DNA of 64,000 nt from Avena insularis (Eukaryota; Streptophyta; Magnoliopsida; Poales; Poaceae). Location of the stretch: positions 478,613,392 to 478,677,391 of the forward strand of contig CM042694.1 in the NCBI GenBank assembly GCA_023614405.1, read 5' to 3'. Position numbers and translations under genes: made by a program. Positions within the stretch are counted from its first letter, which is position 1; the number at the start of each line of letters is the position of its first letter. Positions 11,356-21,602 of this stretch are shown here, one piece after another. Below the pieces are notes generated by a model that worked only from the letters and a program-made list of their open reading frames with translations, had not been told where the DNA came from and did not search any database.

Positions 11356-11872
11356 CTAGTAAAACTCCAGGTTGGAATCAAGCCTTTGATAGGTATCCTT
11401 TTCCTGTTGCTTGATAGCCTTGGTGACAAGGTCATTGACCTTTTCCACCACTGCAAGGTGTTCTTTCCTGCTCGAGTAGAGTTTTGGCGATGACCATGTT
11501 GAGGGCGGGGGTTGGTATGACTTACTTCCTAGCCTTATCAATGTAGGGGGTAGTCTTTGTTGGTTTGGACGGATCCCACCCCAAGTTGCTTCGAACTCCA
11601 GGATCACCGATGACGTGAGCCAGAGCTTTCTTAGCTTTGTGCTACTTGAGTACCTACTTGTACTTAGTCTCCATTGCTCGTGCAGCCTTGATCGATTGTT
11701 GTGCCTTGGTGATATCCCTGTCCAGCTGTGTGCCTTGCTCTGCGATGTACTTGGCCTCCACGAGGATTTCCTGACACTTCTCATCAAGCTGCGTAACGTT
11801 CTGAATATGGGCAACGGTTAGAGATTGGACAAGGAGTTCGTCATATATCACCTTGTCGGCTGGAGTAACCAA
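11356..11872 (-). pseudogene. Coiled-coil-like segment between gag domains, element C
   Basis: The minus-strand frame from 11872 reads …QNVTQLDEKCQEILVEAK…AEQGTQLDRDITKAQQS…, a heptad-like pattern. Another frame covers 11356-11814 and ends …LVTKAIKQQEKDTYQRLDSN. Frameshifts separate them. I do not recognise the product. By position it is part of a long N-terminal extension of the C polyprotein. Confidence 0.4.
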
Positions 11873-11930
11873 GGGATTGTCGGCTACTGACGTGGATGGC
11901 AGAGGCAGTAGATTTGTTTGGTTGGCAGTA

Positions 11931-12700
11931 CTAGGCCTGGTGGTGAATTCTTGCGTCTGTTGTGGGGGGTAGACAGAGGGGCATGGCCTTTGCTAGATCC
12001 AAAGGATCAACAACGTTTTTACCATTGGCCACCATGTTTTCGGCATCGGCCACTACTGGAGGAGCTCTTTCGGCTCCCTGATTCTGCTGATCTTCCTCCA
12101 TCACATTCCCGATGGCCACCAGTACCTGGCGGGAAATGACGGCTTGCTCGGTGCTCTCCTCTTTCTTGAATTCCTGCTTGATATCCTTCATGGTAGCCTC
12201 GAGTTCCTCTAAATTGACCGACGAACCACCGCCATCCATGTTGATGTCGGCATAAAGTGCGTCTAGCACTGAGTCAAAATTAGCATTGGTGTTGTCAATG
12301 GTAGAGGCTGAGCTGGAGGCAACGTGGCCAATGAACTTGGGCCTTGTGGCTGCGGTGGCGATGTCTTCCTTGGCTTCCTCATTGGCGTCAGCAAAACTAT
12401 TAATAGTTGCAATCATCTTGTTGAGAGTAAGTAAGTCGGCGGCCTGCCTCCTCCTAAGTGTATGCCGGAGAGGGGTGCCAGGTGTGAGCCCTTCGACGAA
12501 GTGGTACACGACATCATCGGTGCAGTTTCCCTCCAAGGATTCCCTCACCCTTAACTATCTGGCGAGGTACTCACGTGACGATTCCTCCGACCTTTGAACG
12601 CAGAGAGCCAGATCTAAGATGCTGACGACACCGACAAAGTGCGACCTTAGCTTCTCTAACACTTGGGGGAGCCAAGCGGATCTGTGTGGGTCTTCCACCA
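11931..12700 (-). pseudogene. Second, upstream gag-like domain in element C
   Basis: The open part is 11931-12548 (205 residues). With the preceding bases it reads …LEKLRSHFVG…LDLALCVQRSEESSREYLA…, …YHFVEGLTPGTPLRHTLRRR…LLTLNKMIATINSFAD. This parallels the main gag (…DESSRNYLCRWL…, …AFIDGLERESLLQNTLKRT…LTTMIAKASEF) but is clearly diverged. An acidic tail follows. The N-terminal half of the domain is missing or unrecognisable towards the B insertion at 12891. It may be a genuine extra ORF of this family or a trace of an older rearrangement. Confidence 0.55.
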
Positions 12701-12896
12701 TTATATCCTACATAGGGGCGGTTTGGGTGCTCCTTGATTTGTTTTGATCTAAGCCGACAAACTCCGAAGAGATATCCGAGCCCGATCCTTCTGCGAACGT
12801 ATCATCCCCGTAGGTGGTGTGTTGAGGCCTTGACACGTGTCCAACTTCCTAGGAGCTTGACCCCGAGCCGGTTTCGCCGATTAAGAGATGGATGTC

Positions 12897-14314
12897 TGAT
12901 GAGTGCGTATTTGCATCATGTTTTATATTATCATTTTGCACTGTAGTTGTAGGATCTTGGTATTTTATGGCGTTTGCCCATGTTTTATGTCTATTTTCAC
13001 CAGGATCAGGACATATGATGGATACAATGGACACAATTCTTGGAGCAGTTGTATTGGGGAGAAAAGGAGTCAAAAACTACGTAAATCGCTTATTTGGGAA
13101 ATATCAATAACACCAGAAGAAAACTCGAAGCAATCGAGGCATCCAGATCTCAGAGAGGTTTAACGACCAACTATACAAACAGAATACTTCTTCCGGTCAT
13201 ATAGTTCCGGTCGTATAGTTGGCGCCGCTGCCACCTCCTCAAATAGTTTCACCCTGTGCAACTGGATCGGAGAGACGACATACAAAACAACCAGAAATCG
13301 CCAAAACCTCACCCCTAGAAGGCATCTGGAGGGGGAACTTTCCCAAGGGATCCATCTTCGCCCTACGTAGATCTGAGAGGCCAAGGCATCGATCTTCGTA
13401 TTCATCAACCACTGAACCACCATCATCTCCATCCATCCCATCTTCATACCATATAGATCTTGCTGTAATTTCCGTACATGTTGTGGATTTATTCAAGAAC
13501 TATTCATTTACAATTGTTACCATTACCATTGCCATGATGTTGATTGCCTCCATGTCTAAGTAGATCATTAGTTCTTGGGGAGATGGAGAAACCCTAGCAT
13601 ATGATTGAGATGAGATAGAGATTATTATGTTATACATCATTATGTGTATGTGTTAATTTTCTTCATCTTGATGTTGGGAGTTGTGCACCTCCTTAATATT
13701 TGCCTCTTATGGGGGAACCGATGAAGGGGATTACTTGTTGGTAGACGGAGGGATGATAGCACTTACTATGACTATAAAGTTGTTGTCATTCTTTACGTAC
13801 TAAATTGGGGAAACAAGGAGAACTCATAAAGTCATGTCCATGCCACGGCAGAAATCCCTTAATAGCGGGATAATACGATTGATGTTGTTAATCTGTCAGC
13901 TGTGGTTATGAAGGACGATGTGAGCAGTGGTTGCTGCCTATTTGTCCACATACGGAGCTCCTCCCACATACATACATATCCTGAGAATATTTGTTACAAT
14001 AATCTTGATTGCTTAGTCTAAATTGCTAGCGGCGTATCCACCACTCCCTGAGAACGCCTTTTCCCTATTGTAGTTCCAAGCTCTTTTACACACGCGATTC
14101 TTACTTTCTGCATTAATTTTTAATTTACTTTAATTGCTTCGTTCAATCAAAAACCCAAAAACAATTCTACTTTTCTTGCATCTCAAAGTTATTCCTTAAG
14201 TACTTTGTTTAGTTTTAGTTAAAAGCATTTTAGTCTTTCGCCTACTCCTCCCTGTGGGATCGATATCTTTATTTTGAAACTAGCTACAAACGATCTATGC
14301 ACTTGCAGTCATCA
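12897..14314 (+). repeat. 5' LTR of B
   Basis: This 1418-bp repeat runs from TGATGAGTGC to GCAGTCATCA and is matched along its length by 21603-21787 plus 23302-24509. A single copy of the palindromic motif (…taacgaccaactata…tatagttccggtcgtatagttgg…) lies at about 13156-13222. Confidence 0.92.
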
Positions 14315-14324
14315 AGCTATTTTC

Positions 14325-14342
14325 TGGCGCTGTTGTCGGGGA
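14325..14342 (+). other. Primer binding site of B
   Basis: TGGCGCTGTTGTCGGGGA lies ten bases after the LTR. It matches the tRNA-Asp 3' end used by Athila elements with two mismatches. Confidence 0.8.
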
Positions 14343-14424
14343 GCTTAGCGCTATAAGTCACTTTAGTTTTAGTTATTTACTTTCGTTGTACTAAATTTTT
14401 AATTTAAGTTGCAGGACCACAACA

Positions 14425-15878
14425 ATGGAGAACACTCAACATTTAATCCAGCTTGAGGCGGTAAGGAAAATGGTTCGCCCATGGATGCTTTTATAACTGT
14501 CAATAAGAGCATAAATCTGGATGGAATTGAGATCCACCCTTTATTATTTGAATTACTACACTCTGAGAAATTTGCAGGAACTAATGAAGAGAGTCCATAT
14601 GGACACTTATAAGTCTTTGAAGACGTCCTCGGTTCCTTTATAGTCGATGATTGTAATCTTGATATGGTTAAAACCTAGTTGTTTAGACAAACTCTCTCTA
14701 AGAATGTTTGCTACTGGTATAGATCTTTCTGTGCAGAAGCACCAAGGACTTGGACAGAATTGACAACCAATTTCCTATCAAAATATTACTTAGAAAGCAA
14801 AGCTCACAGGATGAGAGGTATTATTATCAGTTTAAAAAATAGTCCTGAAGAGGGTTTGTATGAAGCGTATCTAAGGTACAAGAGCTATCTAGATAATTGC
14901 CCCCATCATCGTTTGCCTGATTGGTTAATCACTCACACTTTTTTTGGAGGGCTTAATAATGAAAATAGAATGAATCTAGACACCGCTTCTAAGGGTAGTT
15001 TTCTATATTATACCTATGATGAAGCCTGGAAATTAATAATGAAAATGAGGGAGGCAGCAGAAAATCTTAAAGATGAGGAGAACATTACAAATTTTTCTGA
15101 ATATGCTTGTGTTAATGATTTCCTTGCATATGAAAGGACTTGTGCAATGATTAAAACCCTTGGTATTGATTCTTACTCAGTAAAGAAAATTATTGAGAAT
15201 TATGTAGGGCATTTACAGGTACCTACAGAATGGGAACCCCATAAACCCCTTGAAGAAATGAAGCGTGCAAGAGAAAGTGTGCTAATGGAAGAGTTCTCCT
15301 ATGCACCTATTCAAGAGAACATCAAGAAAAAGCAAAAGGAGGAAGAACTAATAAAGAGAAGATTAAAGAAACCAGAAAAGAACCCCGAGGCTACCAATAT
15401 AAATAATGTTATATTGAAGGAACTTATGGAAGCACGAACAGTGGATAATGAAGTGGTTATGCTAGACTTTGAAACCTCGGAATTCATCGAAGGTAAGGTA
15501 CTAGGTAACAAAACTTCTAAACCTGTGAATCCTATATATTGTGGTGAAACTTTCTTATACGGAATCTGTGAGCCGATTTCCGCTGTAAACATTAAGCCTT
15601 CATCACTTTATGAGGAACTTCGCTACAATTTAAATAATCCATATATGGAACTGGTAGACACTACTATTAAATTGTCTAATAGGACTAATATAAAACCAGA
15701 AGGAGTTATCAGAAATATCTATGTCTTTATTGGATCACTCATGTACCCCCTTGATTTTCATATTGTTGACATGCCTCGAGGTTCTTTTTGTCCTATTATT
15801 TTAGGCAGGCAATTTGTTTCCATAACCAAAGCCCGAGTTGATAATAAGGAGACTATTCCACTGATGTTTGGAGAATAG
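14425..15878 (+). pseudogene. gag-protease of element B
   Basis: An ATG at 14425 opens a frame that is soon broken. A long open stretch follows a TAG at 14676-14678 and ends at 15878 (399 residues). Its first half is gag (…YRSFCAEAPRTWTELTTNF…, …YEAYLRYKSYLDNCPHH…, …DWLITHTFFGGLNNENR…). The second half is the retroviral-type protease body (…GVIRNIYVFIGSLMYPLDFHI…, …CPIILGRQFV). Where related proteins have C-D-L-G-A-S, B reads C-E-P-I-S-A, so the catalytic aspartate is lost. The first codon of the open stretch is TTG and is not a true start. Confidence 0.75.
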
Positions 15879-17170
15879 GAAATGACATTCCACTTCGCAA
15901 GCTAAAGAAAAGGCCATATGAAGTAGAAGATATCAAGGAAGAGAAAACAATTGTCGAGCTGGCCGCAATTCATTTCAGTACTCCACAAGATGAATTAGAA
16001 AGGAGTATAATTAATTGGGAGGAAGCACCGTATGATGAGGAGAGAGAAGACATGGATGATTACCTTTATTTAGTTCTGGAAGCACAAAATCCACAAGACT
16101 GTGAATAACTGGTAAGAAAAGGAGATGTAGAACCTCCGCCAATTGAATTAAAACAACTTCTAGATGATATGAGGTATGAGTTTTTAGATAATGAAAATAA
16201 ATGTCCTGTTATTATTAGTAAAAATCTATCAGAATATGAAACAAATAAAATCATTTTGGTCTTGGTTAAGCATCGTGAAGTCTTTGGATATACTCTAAGT
16301 GATATTAAAGGAATAGATCCATCTATTGTAACACATAAGATTACCATGCTTGATGATGTTGAACCTGTAGTTGATACACAAAGAATCCTTAATCGGAAAA
16401 TGAAGGAGTAGTAAGAAAAGAGGGTATACGCTTAGTAGATGCTGGCATAATATATCCTATTTCTGATAGTAAGTGGGTTAGCCCAGCTCATTGCATACCA
16501 ATACAAGGGGGTCTTGATGCTGTTATGAATGAGGATGGTGAGCTAGTTCCGGTAAAACCGATTGTTGGATATCACATGTGCATTGATTTTAGGAAACTAA
16601 ACCGTGAGACACAGAAAGATCATAAACCTATACCATGTATGGATATAATTTTAGAAAGACTTAGCAATAATTCTTATTTCTGTTTTCTTGATGGTTATTC
16701 TGGATATTCTCAAATTGCTATACAACCGGAAGATCAAGAGAAAACAACTTTCACTTACCCTTATGGCACATATGCTTATAGATTAATTCTGTTTGGCTTA
16801 TGTAATGAAGCTGCAACTTTTCAAGAATGTGTTTTAAAAATCTTTGGTGATCTTGTTGAGAAAACGATGTTCTAACAAATGATTTCATTGTTTGTGGAAC
16901 AACATTTGATAATTTCCTCTACAATTTAACCAAAGTTTTGTAGAGATGCAGGCAATCAAATTTGGTTTTGAATTGGGAACAATGTCGTTTCATGGAAAGA
17001 GAAGGTAAAGGTTTTAGGCATAAGGTTTCGGAGAAGGGTATAGAAATAGATAAAACTAATATAAATGCTATAGAAAATCGTCCAATACCTTAGGACATAA
17101 AAAACTTAAAAATGTTTCTAGGACATGCAGGTTTTTATAAGCGTTTTATAAAAGATTTTCTAAAATTGAT
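15879..17170 (+). pseudogene. Reverse transcriptase of element B
   Basis: Recognisable blocks lie in several frames. 16169-16411 is the N-terminal segment with …LSDIKGIDPSIVTHKI…. 16525-16875 has …HMCIDFRKLNRET…, …FCFLDGYSGYSQI… and …LFGLCNEAATFQE…. A thumb/connection remnant runs to about 17164 (…LGHAGFYKRFIKDF). At 16875-16883, where the family has x-D-D-F, the sequence gives T-N-D-F, so the catalytic pair is broken. Stops occur at 16409-16411 and at 16873-16875 in their frames. The enzyme is dead. Confidence 0.8.
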
Positions 17171-19089
17171 ATGCCTCTCACCAACCTTCTTAAGAAAGAA
17201 ACTCCATTCTACTTAGACCATGACTGCATTGCAGCTTTTGATAACCTTAAAAACAAATTAGTTTCAGCACCCATCATGCAATCTCCAAAATGGGATGAAC
17301 CTTTCGAAATCATGTGTAATGCTAGTGACTATGCTTTAGGGTCTGTGTTAGGACAGCGAGACGGAAAGAATTTAAATGTTATTTATTACGCTAGTATACC
17401 TCTTAATAATATTCAAAAAAAATTATGCTACTACAGAAAAAGAGTTCCTAGCTATAATTTCTGCTTGTGACAATTTTAGATCTTACATCATTAATTCTAA
17501 GGTAATAGTTCATACAGATCACCAAGCTTTACGTCACCTCCTTGTTAAAAAGGATGCGAAGCCCAGGTTGATTAGGTGGGTCTTATTACTACAGGAATAT
17601 GATTTGCAAATAGTAGATAGGAGGGGTAAGGATAATCTGGTAGCAGATCATCTCTCTAGGATGGAGGGAATAATTACTAACCCCGTACCTATAAATGCGT
17701 CATTTCTAGCAGAATATTTAGCAAATGTTGAAATCGTTGATCCTTGGTTTGCGGATTATGCTAACTATCTCGCAGTAAAATTTATACCTCCTAGTATGAC
17801 AAGAAATCAAAGGATGAAACTCTTTAATGATCTTAAATATTACTTTTGGGATGATCCGTATATATATTGTCATGGACCTGACGGAATGATTCGGAAGTGT
17901 GTTCCTAACCATGAAATGAATGCAATTTTTCAAGCTTGTCATGACATCCCGTATGGAGGACATCATGAAGGCAAGCGAACTGAAGTGAAGGTACTTCAAT
18001 GCGGATTCTATTGGCCCACCTTGCTCAAGGACGCATACAGGTATGTAGCACACTGTGATGCTTGCCAAAGAAGGGGTAATATAGGTAGGAGACAAGAGAT
18101 GGCAATGAATTATAGTCTTATAATTGAACGCTTTGATGTATGGGGAATGGATTACATGGGACCTTTTATAGAATCAAATGGTAACACTCATATTCTTGTT
18201 GTTGTCGATTATGTTACTAAATGGTTGAAGCTATTTGAACTAGCCATGAAGATGCAGCTGCCTCTGTGAGATGATCAAGGATGTTATATTCCCTAGGTTT
18301 GGAGTTTCTAGATTTTTAATCACTGACGGTGGTTCTCATTTTATGAAAGGAACTTTCAGGAAAATCCTTAGCAAATATGGAGTAACTCACTGTGTTGCTT
18401 CACCATATCATCCTCAAACGAGTAGTCAAGTGGAACTCTCCAATAGAGAATTAAAGACTATACTCGAGAATACGGTGGATAAATAAAGAAAAGATTGGTC
18501 ATACAAGTTAAATGACACTCTATGGGCATACCGTACTGCATTTAAAAATCCAATGGGTATGACACCTTATAAGATGGTGTACGGTAAGGCATGCCATTTA
18601 CCTTTAGAATTGGAACACAAAGCTTTTTGGGCAATCAAGAAACTAAAATATGATCTTAAAGCAGTGGGAGAAAAACGTTTATTACATATTCATGCTTTAG
18701 ATGAGTTTAGAAGTGAGGCTTATGAGAATGTTAGATTGTTTAAAGAAAAAGTAAAAAGATGTCATGATAGAAAAATAGAAAATAAGACCTTTAAAAGTGG
18801 ATACAAGGTGTTGCTCTATAATTCTCGTCTTAAGTTGTTTCTAGGAAAGCTCAGATCGAAGTGGGAAGGCCCCTATATAGTTAAAGAAGCTTACTCATCG
18901 GGAGCAATGAAGCTCCAGGGAAAAACACCCTCTCTTTCATGGGTGGTAAATGGACAACGCTTGAAGCATTATCGAGCAAAAGAAGATATAAGTGCAGTCA
19001 CCATACAAGTGATCACCCCAGAAGAGGTGATTAAGAAAAAATATACAAGGAATGGCAACTGCAAGAAGGATAGAATCGAGACGAAATAA
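17171..19089 (+). pseudogene. RNase H and integrase of element B
   Basis: RNase H spans two frames joined near 17430 (…FEIMCNASDYALGSVLGQ…, then …[19 protein letters not shown]…[14 protein letters not shown]…). Integrase follows with an HHCC finger (…[10 protein letters not shown]…CGFYWPTL…HCDACQRR…), the core aspartates in …[12 protein letters not shown]… and …[10 protein letters not shown]…, the glutamate in …[11 protein letters not shown]…, and a C-terminal domain ending at 19089. A frameshift near 18269 and an in-frame TAA at 18484-18486 interrupt it. All three core acidic residues can still be read. Confidence 0.85.
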
Positions 19090-19097
19090 GCAAAACT

Positions 19098-19147
19098 ATG
19101 GTCAAGCTATTGACCATAAAATAGTGCTTCATGGGAGGCAACCCATG
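19098..19147 (+). promoter_or_regulatory. Two small perfect hairpins after the B integrase stop
   Basis: An 8-bp perfect stem with a 4-nt loop (19098-19117, arms atggtcaa/ttgaccat) is followed by a 6-bp stem with a 6-nt loop (19130-19147, arms catggg/cccatg). The second motif, 'gaggcaacccat', also stands in the Athila remnant at about 38855. They begin nine bases after the stop codon. A role in RNA structure is only inference. Confidence 0.4.
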
Positions 19148-19360
19148 CGAAATAAAGGTTTGAGTAAGTTTTTAAATTTTCAATTAAGTTGAGGTTGTGT
19201 TGAATAAGGAATATTAAAGCTCTAGCGAAGAAAAAAGATTGATAATGCTAGTATTGGTCGAAAATTTAAGCTATCATTTTTCTATCAAAACTTGATATTT
19301 CATTAAGTTTCAGATTAATAAATAATTCTCGGAGAAGCAGGTAATTTTTGGTGGATCCAG

Positions 19361-19819
19361 AAGGTTTAACGACCAACTATATAGCGGGAATAAAAAAATT
19401 CATCCGTATATTTGCGTTCATATAGTTGTTTCGACATCACCCCTTCTGTTCACAAAAGGTACTAAAGGTTTAACGACCAACTATATGGCGGGAATAAAAA
19501 TTCTGGCCATATAGCTACCGCCATATAGATATTGATGCCTTCGTCAGAACTCTTTTGTGTGTACTGATAGTTTAACGACCAACTATACAACGGGAATAAA
19601 AATTCCTCCCATATAGTTGCGGTCGTATAGATATAGACCCATCTCCAAAAAAAATATTCGAAGTACAGAAGGTTAACGACCAACTATATGGCAGGAATAA
19701 AATTTCCGCCCGTATATTTCCGGCCGTATAGTTGGTTCCACTGTAGAAGGAATTCTATAGTCGGTTCATAACTATACGGTGGGACCTATACGGGCCGCGG
19801 CCGTATAGTTGCTCATTAC
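19361..19819 (+). repeat. Array of about 103-bp palindromic repeats upstream of the third ORF of B
   Basis: Four units start at about 19361, 19465, 19568 and 19669 with 'ggtttaacgaccaacta', followed by 'gcgggaataaaaattc' and a near-inverted copy 'catatag…cggtcgtatag'. Each unit can therefore fold back on itself. A fifth, degenerate block runs to 19819. The same motif occurs once in each LTR of B (about 13156 and 23366) and in the LTR of H. The array ends about 150 bp before the ORF start. Confidence 0.8.
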
Positions 19820-19970
19820 AAATGACAGCTAGGGTTTTCGACCTCCCCTTTTAAAGCTGGCTGCATCTAACCTTTTTCATTAAGTTTTCACAGAGCTACA
19901 GCCTCTAGCCTCAAAAAATACTTGCCATCTCCATACAAGCCCCTTCTAACAACATCCGTGCAGCGAAGCC

Positions 19971-20564
19971 ATGCAGCCCTTCCATGTCAACAAGATTTGG
20001 AGGAAGAAAGAAGAGAAGCCCATTAAGAGGATCGAAGAAATAGAACCTAAAGGATCATCATCGTCTAGCCTGGAGATCAAGCCTCTCCCAAACTGGGAGG
20101 ACATGTTCCATCAAAGGATGGGGATGATGAGGCAAGCAGAGCGGGGAAAGAGAAAGGATGAGTATCTCCCTAATCCCTATCATCACAACATAGGATCCTA
20201 TTATAAACCTCCTCTTGGTCCATCTCCTCTTAAGCCTAAGAAGATACGGCAAGATGAGATTCATGATAAGATCTATGAGTTGGAAAAATCTTCTAAGGCA
20301 TGTGTTGAAACAATTGGAGAAGTGATTGACTCCTACTGGATGATGAGAAAAGACCTTGAGAAAAAGGTCAATGACATCGATGGTAGAGTTGGTTTCTTGA
20401 TTAAATCTGTTTTTGAGTTGACAGATGAGAAAACATCCCTCAATAAGAACATTTTGAAGCTTCAATACGACATGGCCAAGCTCAGCATCCGCTTGCAAGG
20501 CATAGCTAAAGATTGCAACACAAGGGAAGAAGGCAATACTCTTCCTACCCAGGAGGAGGAATAG
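19971..20564 (+). CDS. Third ORF of element B, 197-residue coiled-coil-like protein of unknown function
   Basis: An uninterrupted frame of 197 codons runs from ATG to TAG. The N-terminus is basic (…NKIWRKKEEKPIKR…), followed by a serine run and a Pro/Tyr/His-rich middle (…NPYHHNIGSYYKPPLGPSPLKPKK…). The second half is helical and heptad-like (about residues 98-180, …ELEKSSKACVETIGEV…DLEKKVNDIDGRVGFL…LNKNILKLQYDMAKL…), and the tail is acidic. I see no signal peptide, membrane segment or zinc knuckle, so it does not look like an envelope protein although it sits where Athila elements carry their env-like ORF. It is the only intact reading frame in B. I do not recognise a family. Confidence 0.6.
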   Translation: MQPFHVNKIWRKKEEKPIKRIEEIEPKGSSSSSLEIKPLPNWEDMFHQRMGMMRQAERGKRKDEYLPNPYHHNIGSYYKPPLGPSPLKPKKIRQDEIHDKIYELEKSSKACVETIGEVIDSYWMMRKDLEKKVNDIDGRVGFLIKSVFELTDEKTSLNKNILKLQYDMAKLSIRLQGIAKDCNTREEGNTLPTQEEE

Positions 20565-21602
20565 GTACCAACAAGGAGTTATTTGATCCTGCCTGGCTTG
20601 ACTCCAAGCTTGGGGAGATCTTTAAGACCTTGTAATCTATCTTTTATATTACTATTTTAGTTTTGCATTAGTTCGAGCTTAGAAATAAAAGTTTGCTTCA
20701 TTTGAATTCCCTTAAGGAATAGTCAATCCCATTTGTGAAATTCTGAGTTTATTATCATATATGGAGCATTATTGAGATTGTGCTTGTCTTATTGGATATA
20801 TGAATGACTTGGGTATAATTTTACTTACACTTGAAGATAGCAATAGGAGTCTTCCACACCATTGGTATTTATGGAACATACAAAGATAATTTGGTCAATA
20901 TGTTGTAAGTACATGGTTTGGTTTGCAAGGAAAGCAAAATTATCTAATCAGTTAAGTTGAAAAAGAAACCTTGAACAAATGAAAATTAAAAATGATATCA
21001 AAATAGAGTGAAAACAAGTCGAGATAGAATCTTCAAGTCATAAAGATGCTTCATATACAATTGGAATTTGGTAATTGAGATCGTTAAACTTTGGATTCCT
21101 ACATGAAGTGGAATGTATGGCTAGCTACTTTGCACAACACTTAAACAAAAGTGTGAGCATATATATAAAAGAGAAGAAAAGAAAGAAGAAAAAAAGTGAA
21201 TGTGCAAAGAGCAAATAGGCATATACCACTATATTGTAGTATGACAAAGAAACATTTGAGATTTTAAATCCCAAGTGAATATGTTAATCCTAAAACACTT
21301 GGGACTACCTCGCTAACTCATTTGGTCGAACCAAATACTTTTACATCATGTTGAGATTCATCTTTTGTGAACTGTTGATAACTAAGGTGTGGAAGCTTGC
21401 TAATATTATTCAGATGGTTTGAGTAAGGTATTATTCATGAACTTATTCCTATGTACTATATATGATAAACACATGCTGCAACTGCCTCATTTATTTTATC
21501 GACTCAGCTTCATGAATATGAGTATCACATCCATTAAGCTAAACTTGCTCGGGACGAGCAAGAGTTTGCGCGCATGTTTTATGTCTATTTTCACAGTTAA
21601 GT
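20565..21602 (+). other. 3' non-coding region of B
   Basis: AT-rich sequence without a supported gene. Near its end 'gctcgggacgagcaagagttt' resembles the region before the polypurine tract in related elements, but a clean purine tract before the LTR is missing. Instead 21568-21594 repeats LTR-internal sequence (compare about 21685-21710). Confidence 0.5.

Noticed and set aside
14679..14681. TTG as start codon of the B gag-protease frame
   Set aside because: It directly follows an in-frame stop and gag homology extends upstream; the frame is a decayed one, not a new start.
19361..19819. Regularly spaced repeats resembling a CRISPR array
   Set aside because: Repeats are imperfect, about 103 bp apart, occur singly in LTRs of the same element and sit in a plant retrotransposon with no cas genes.
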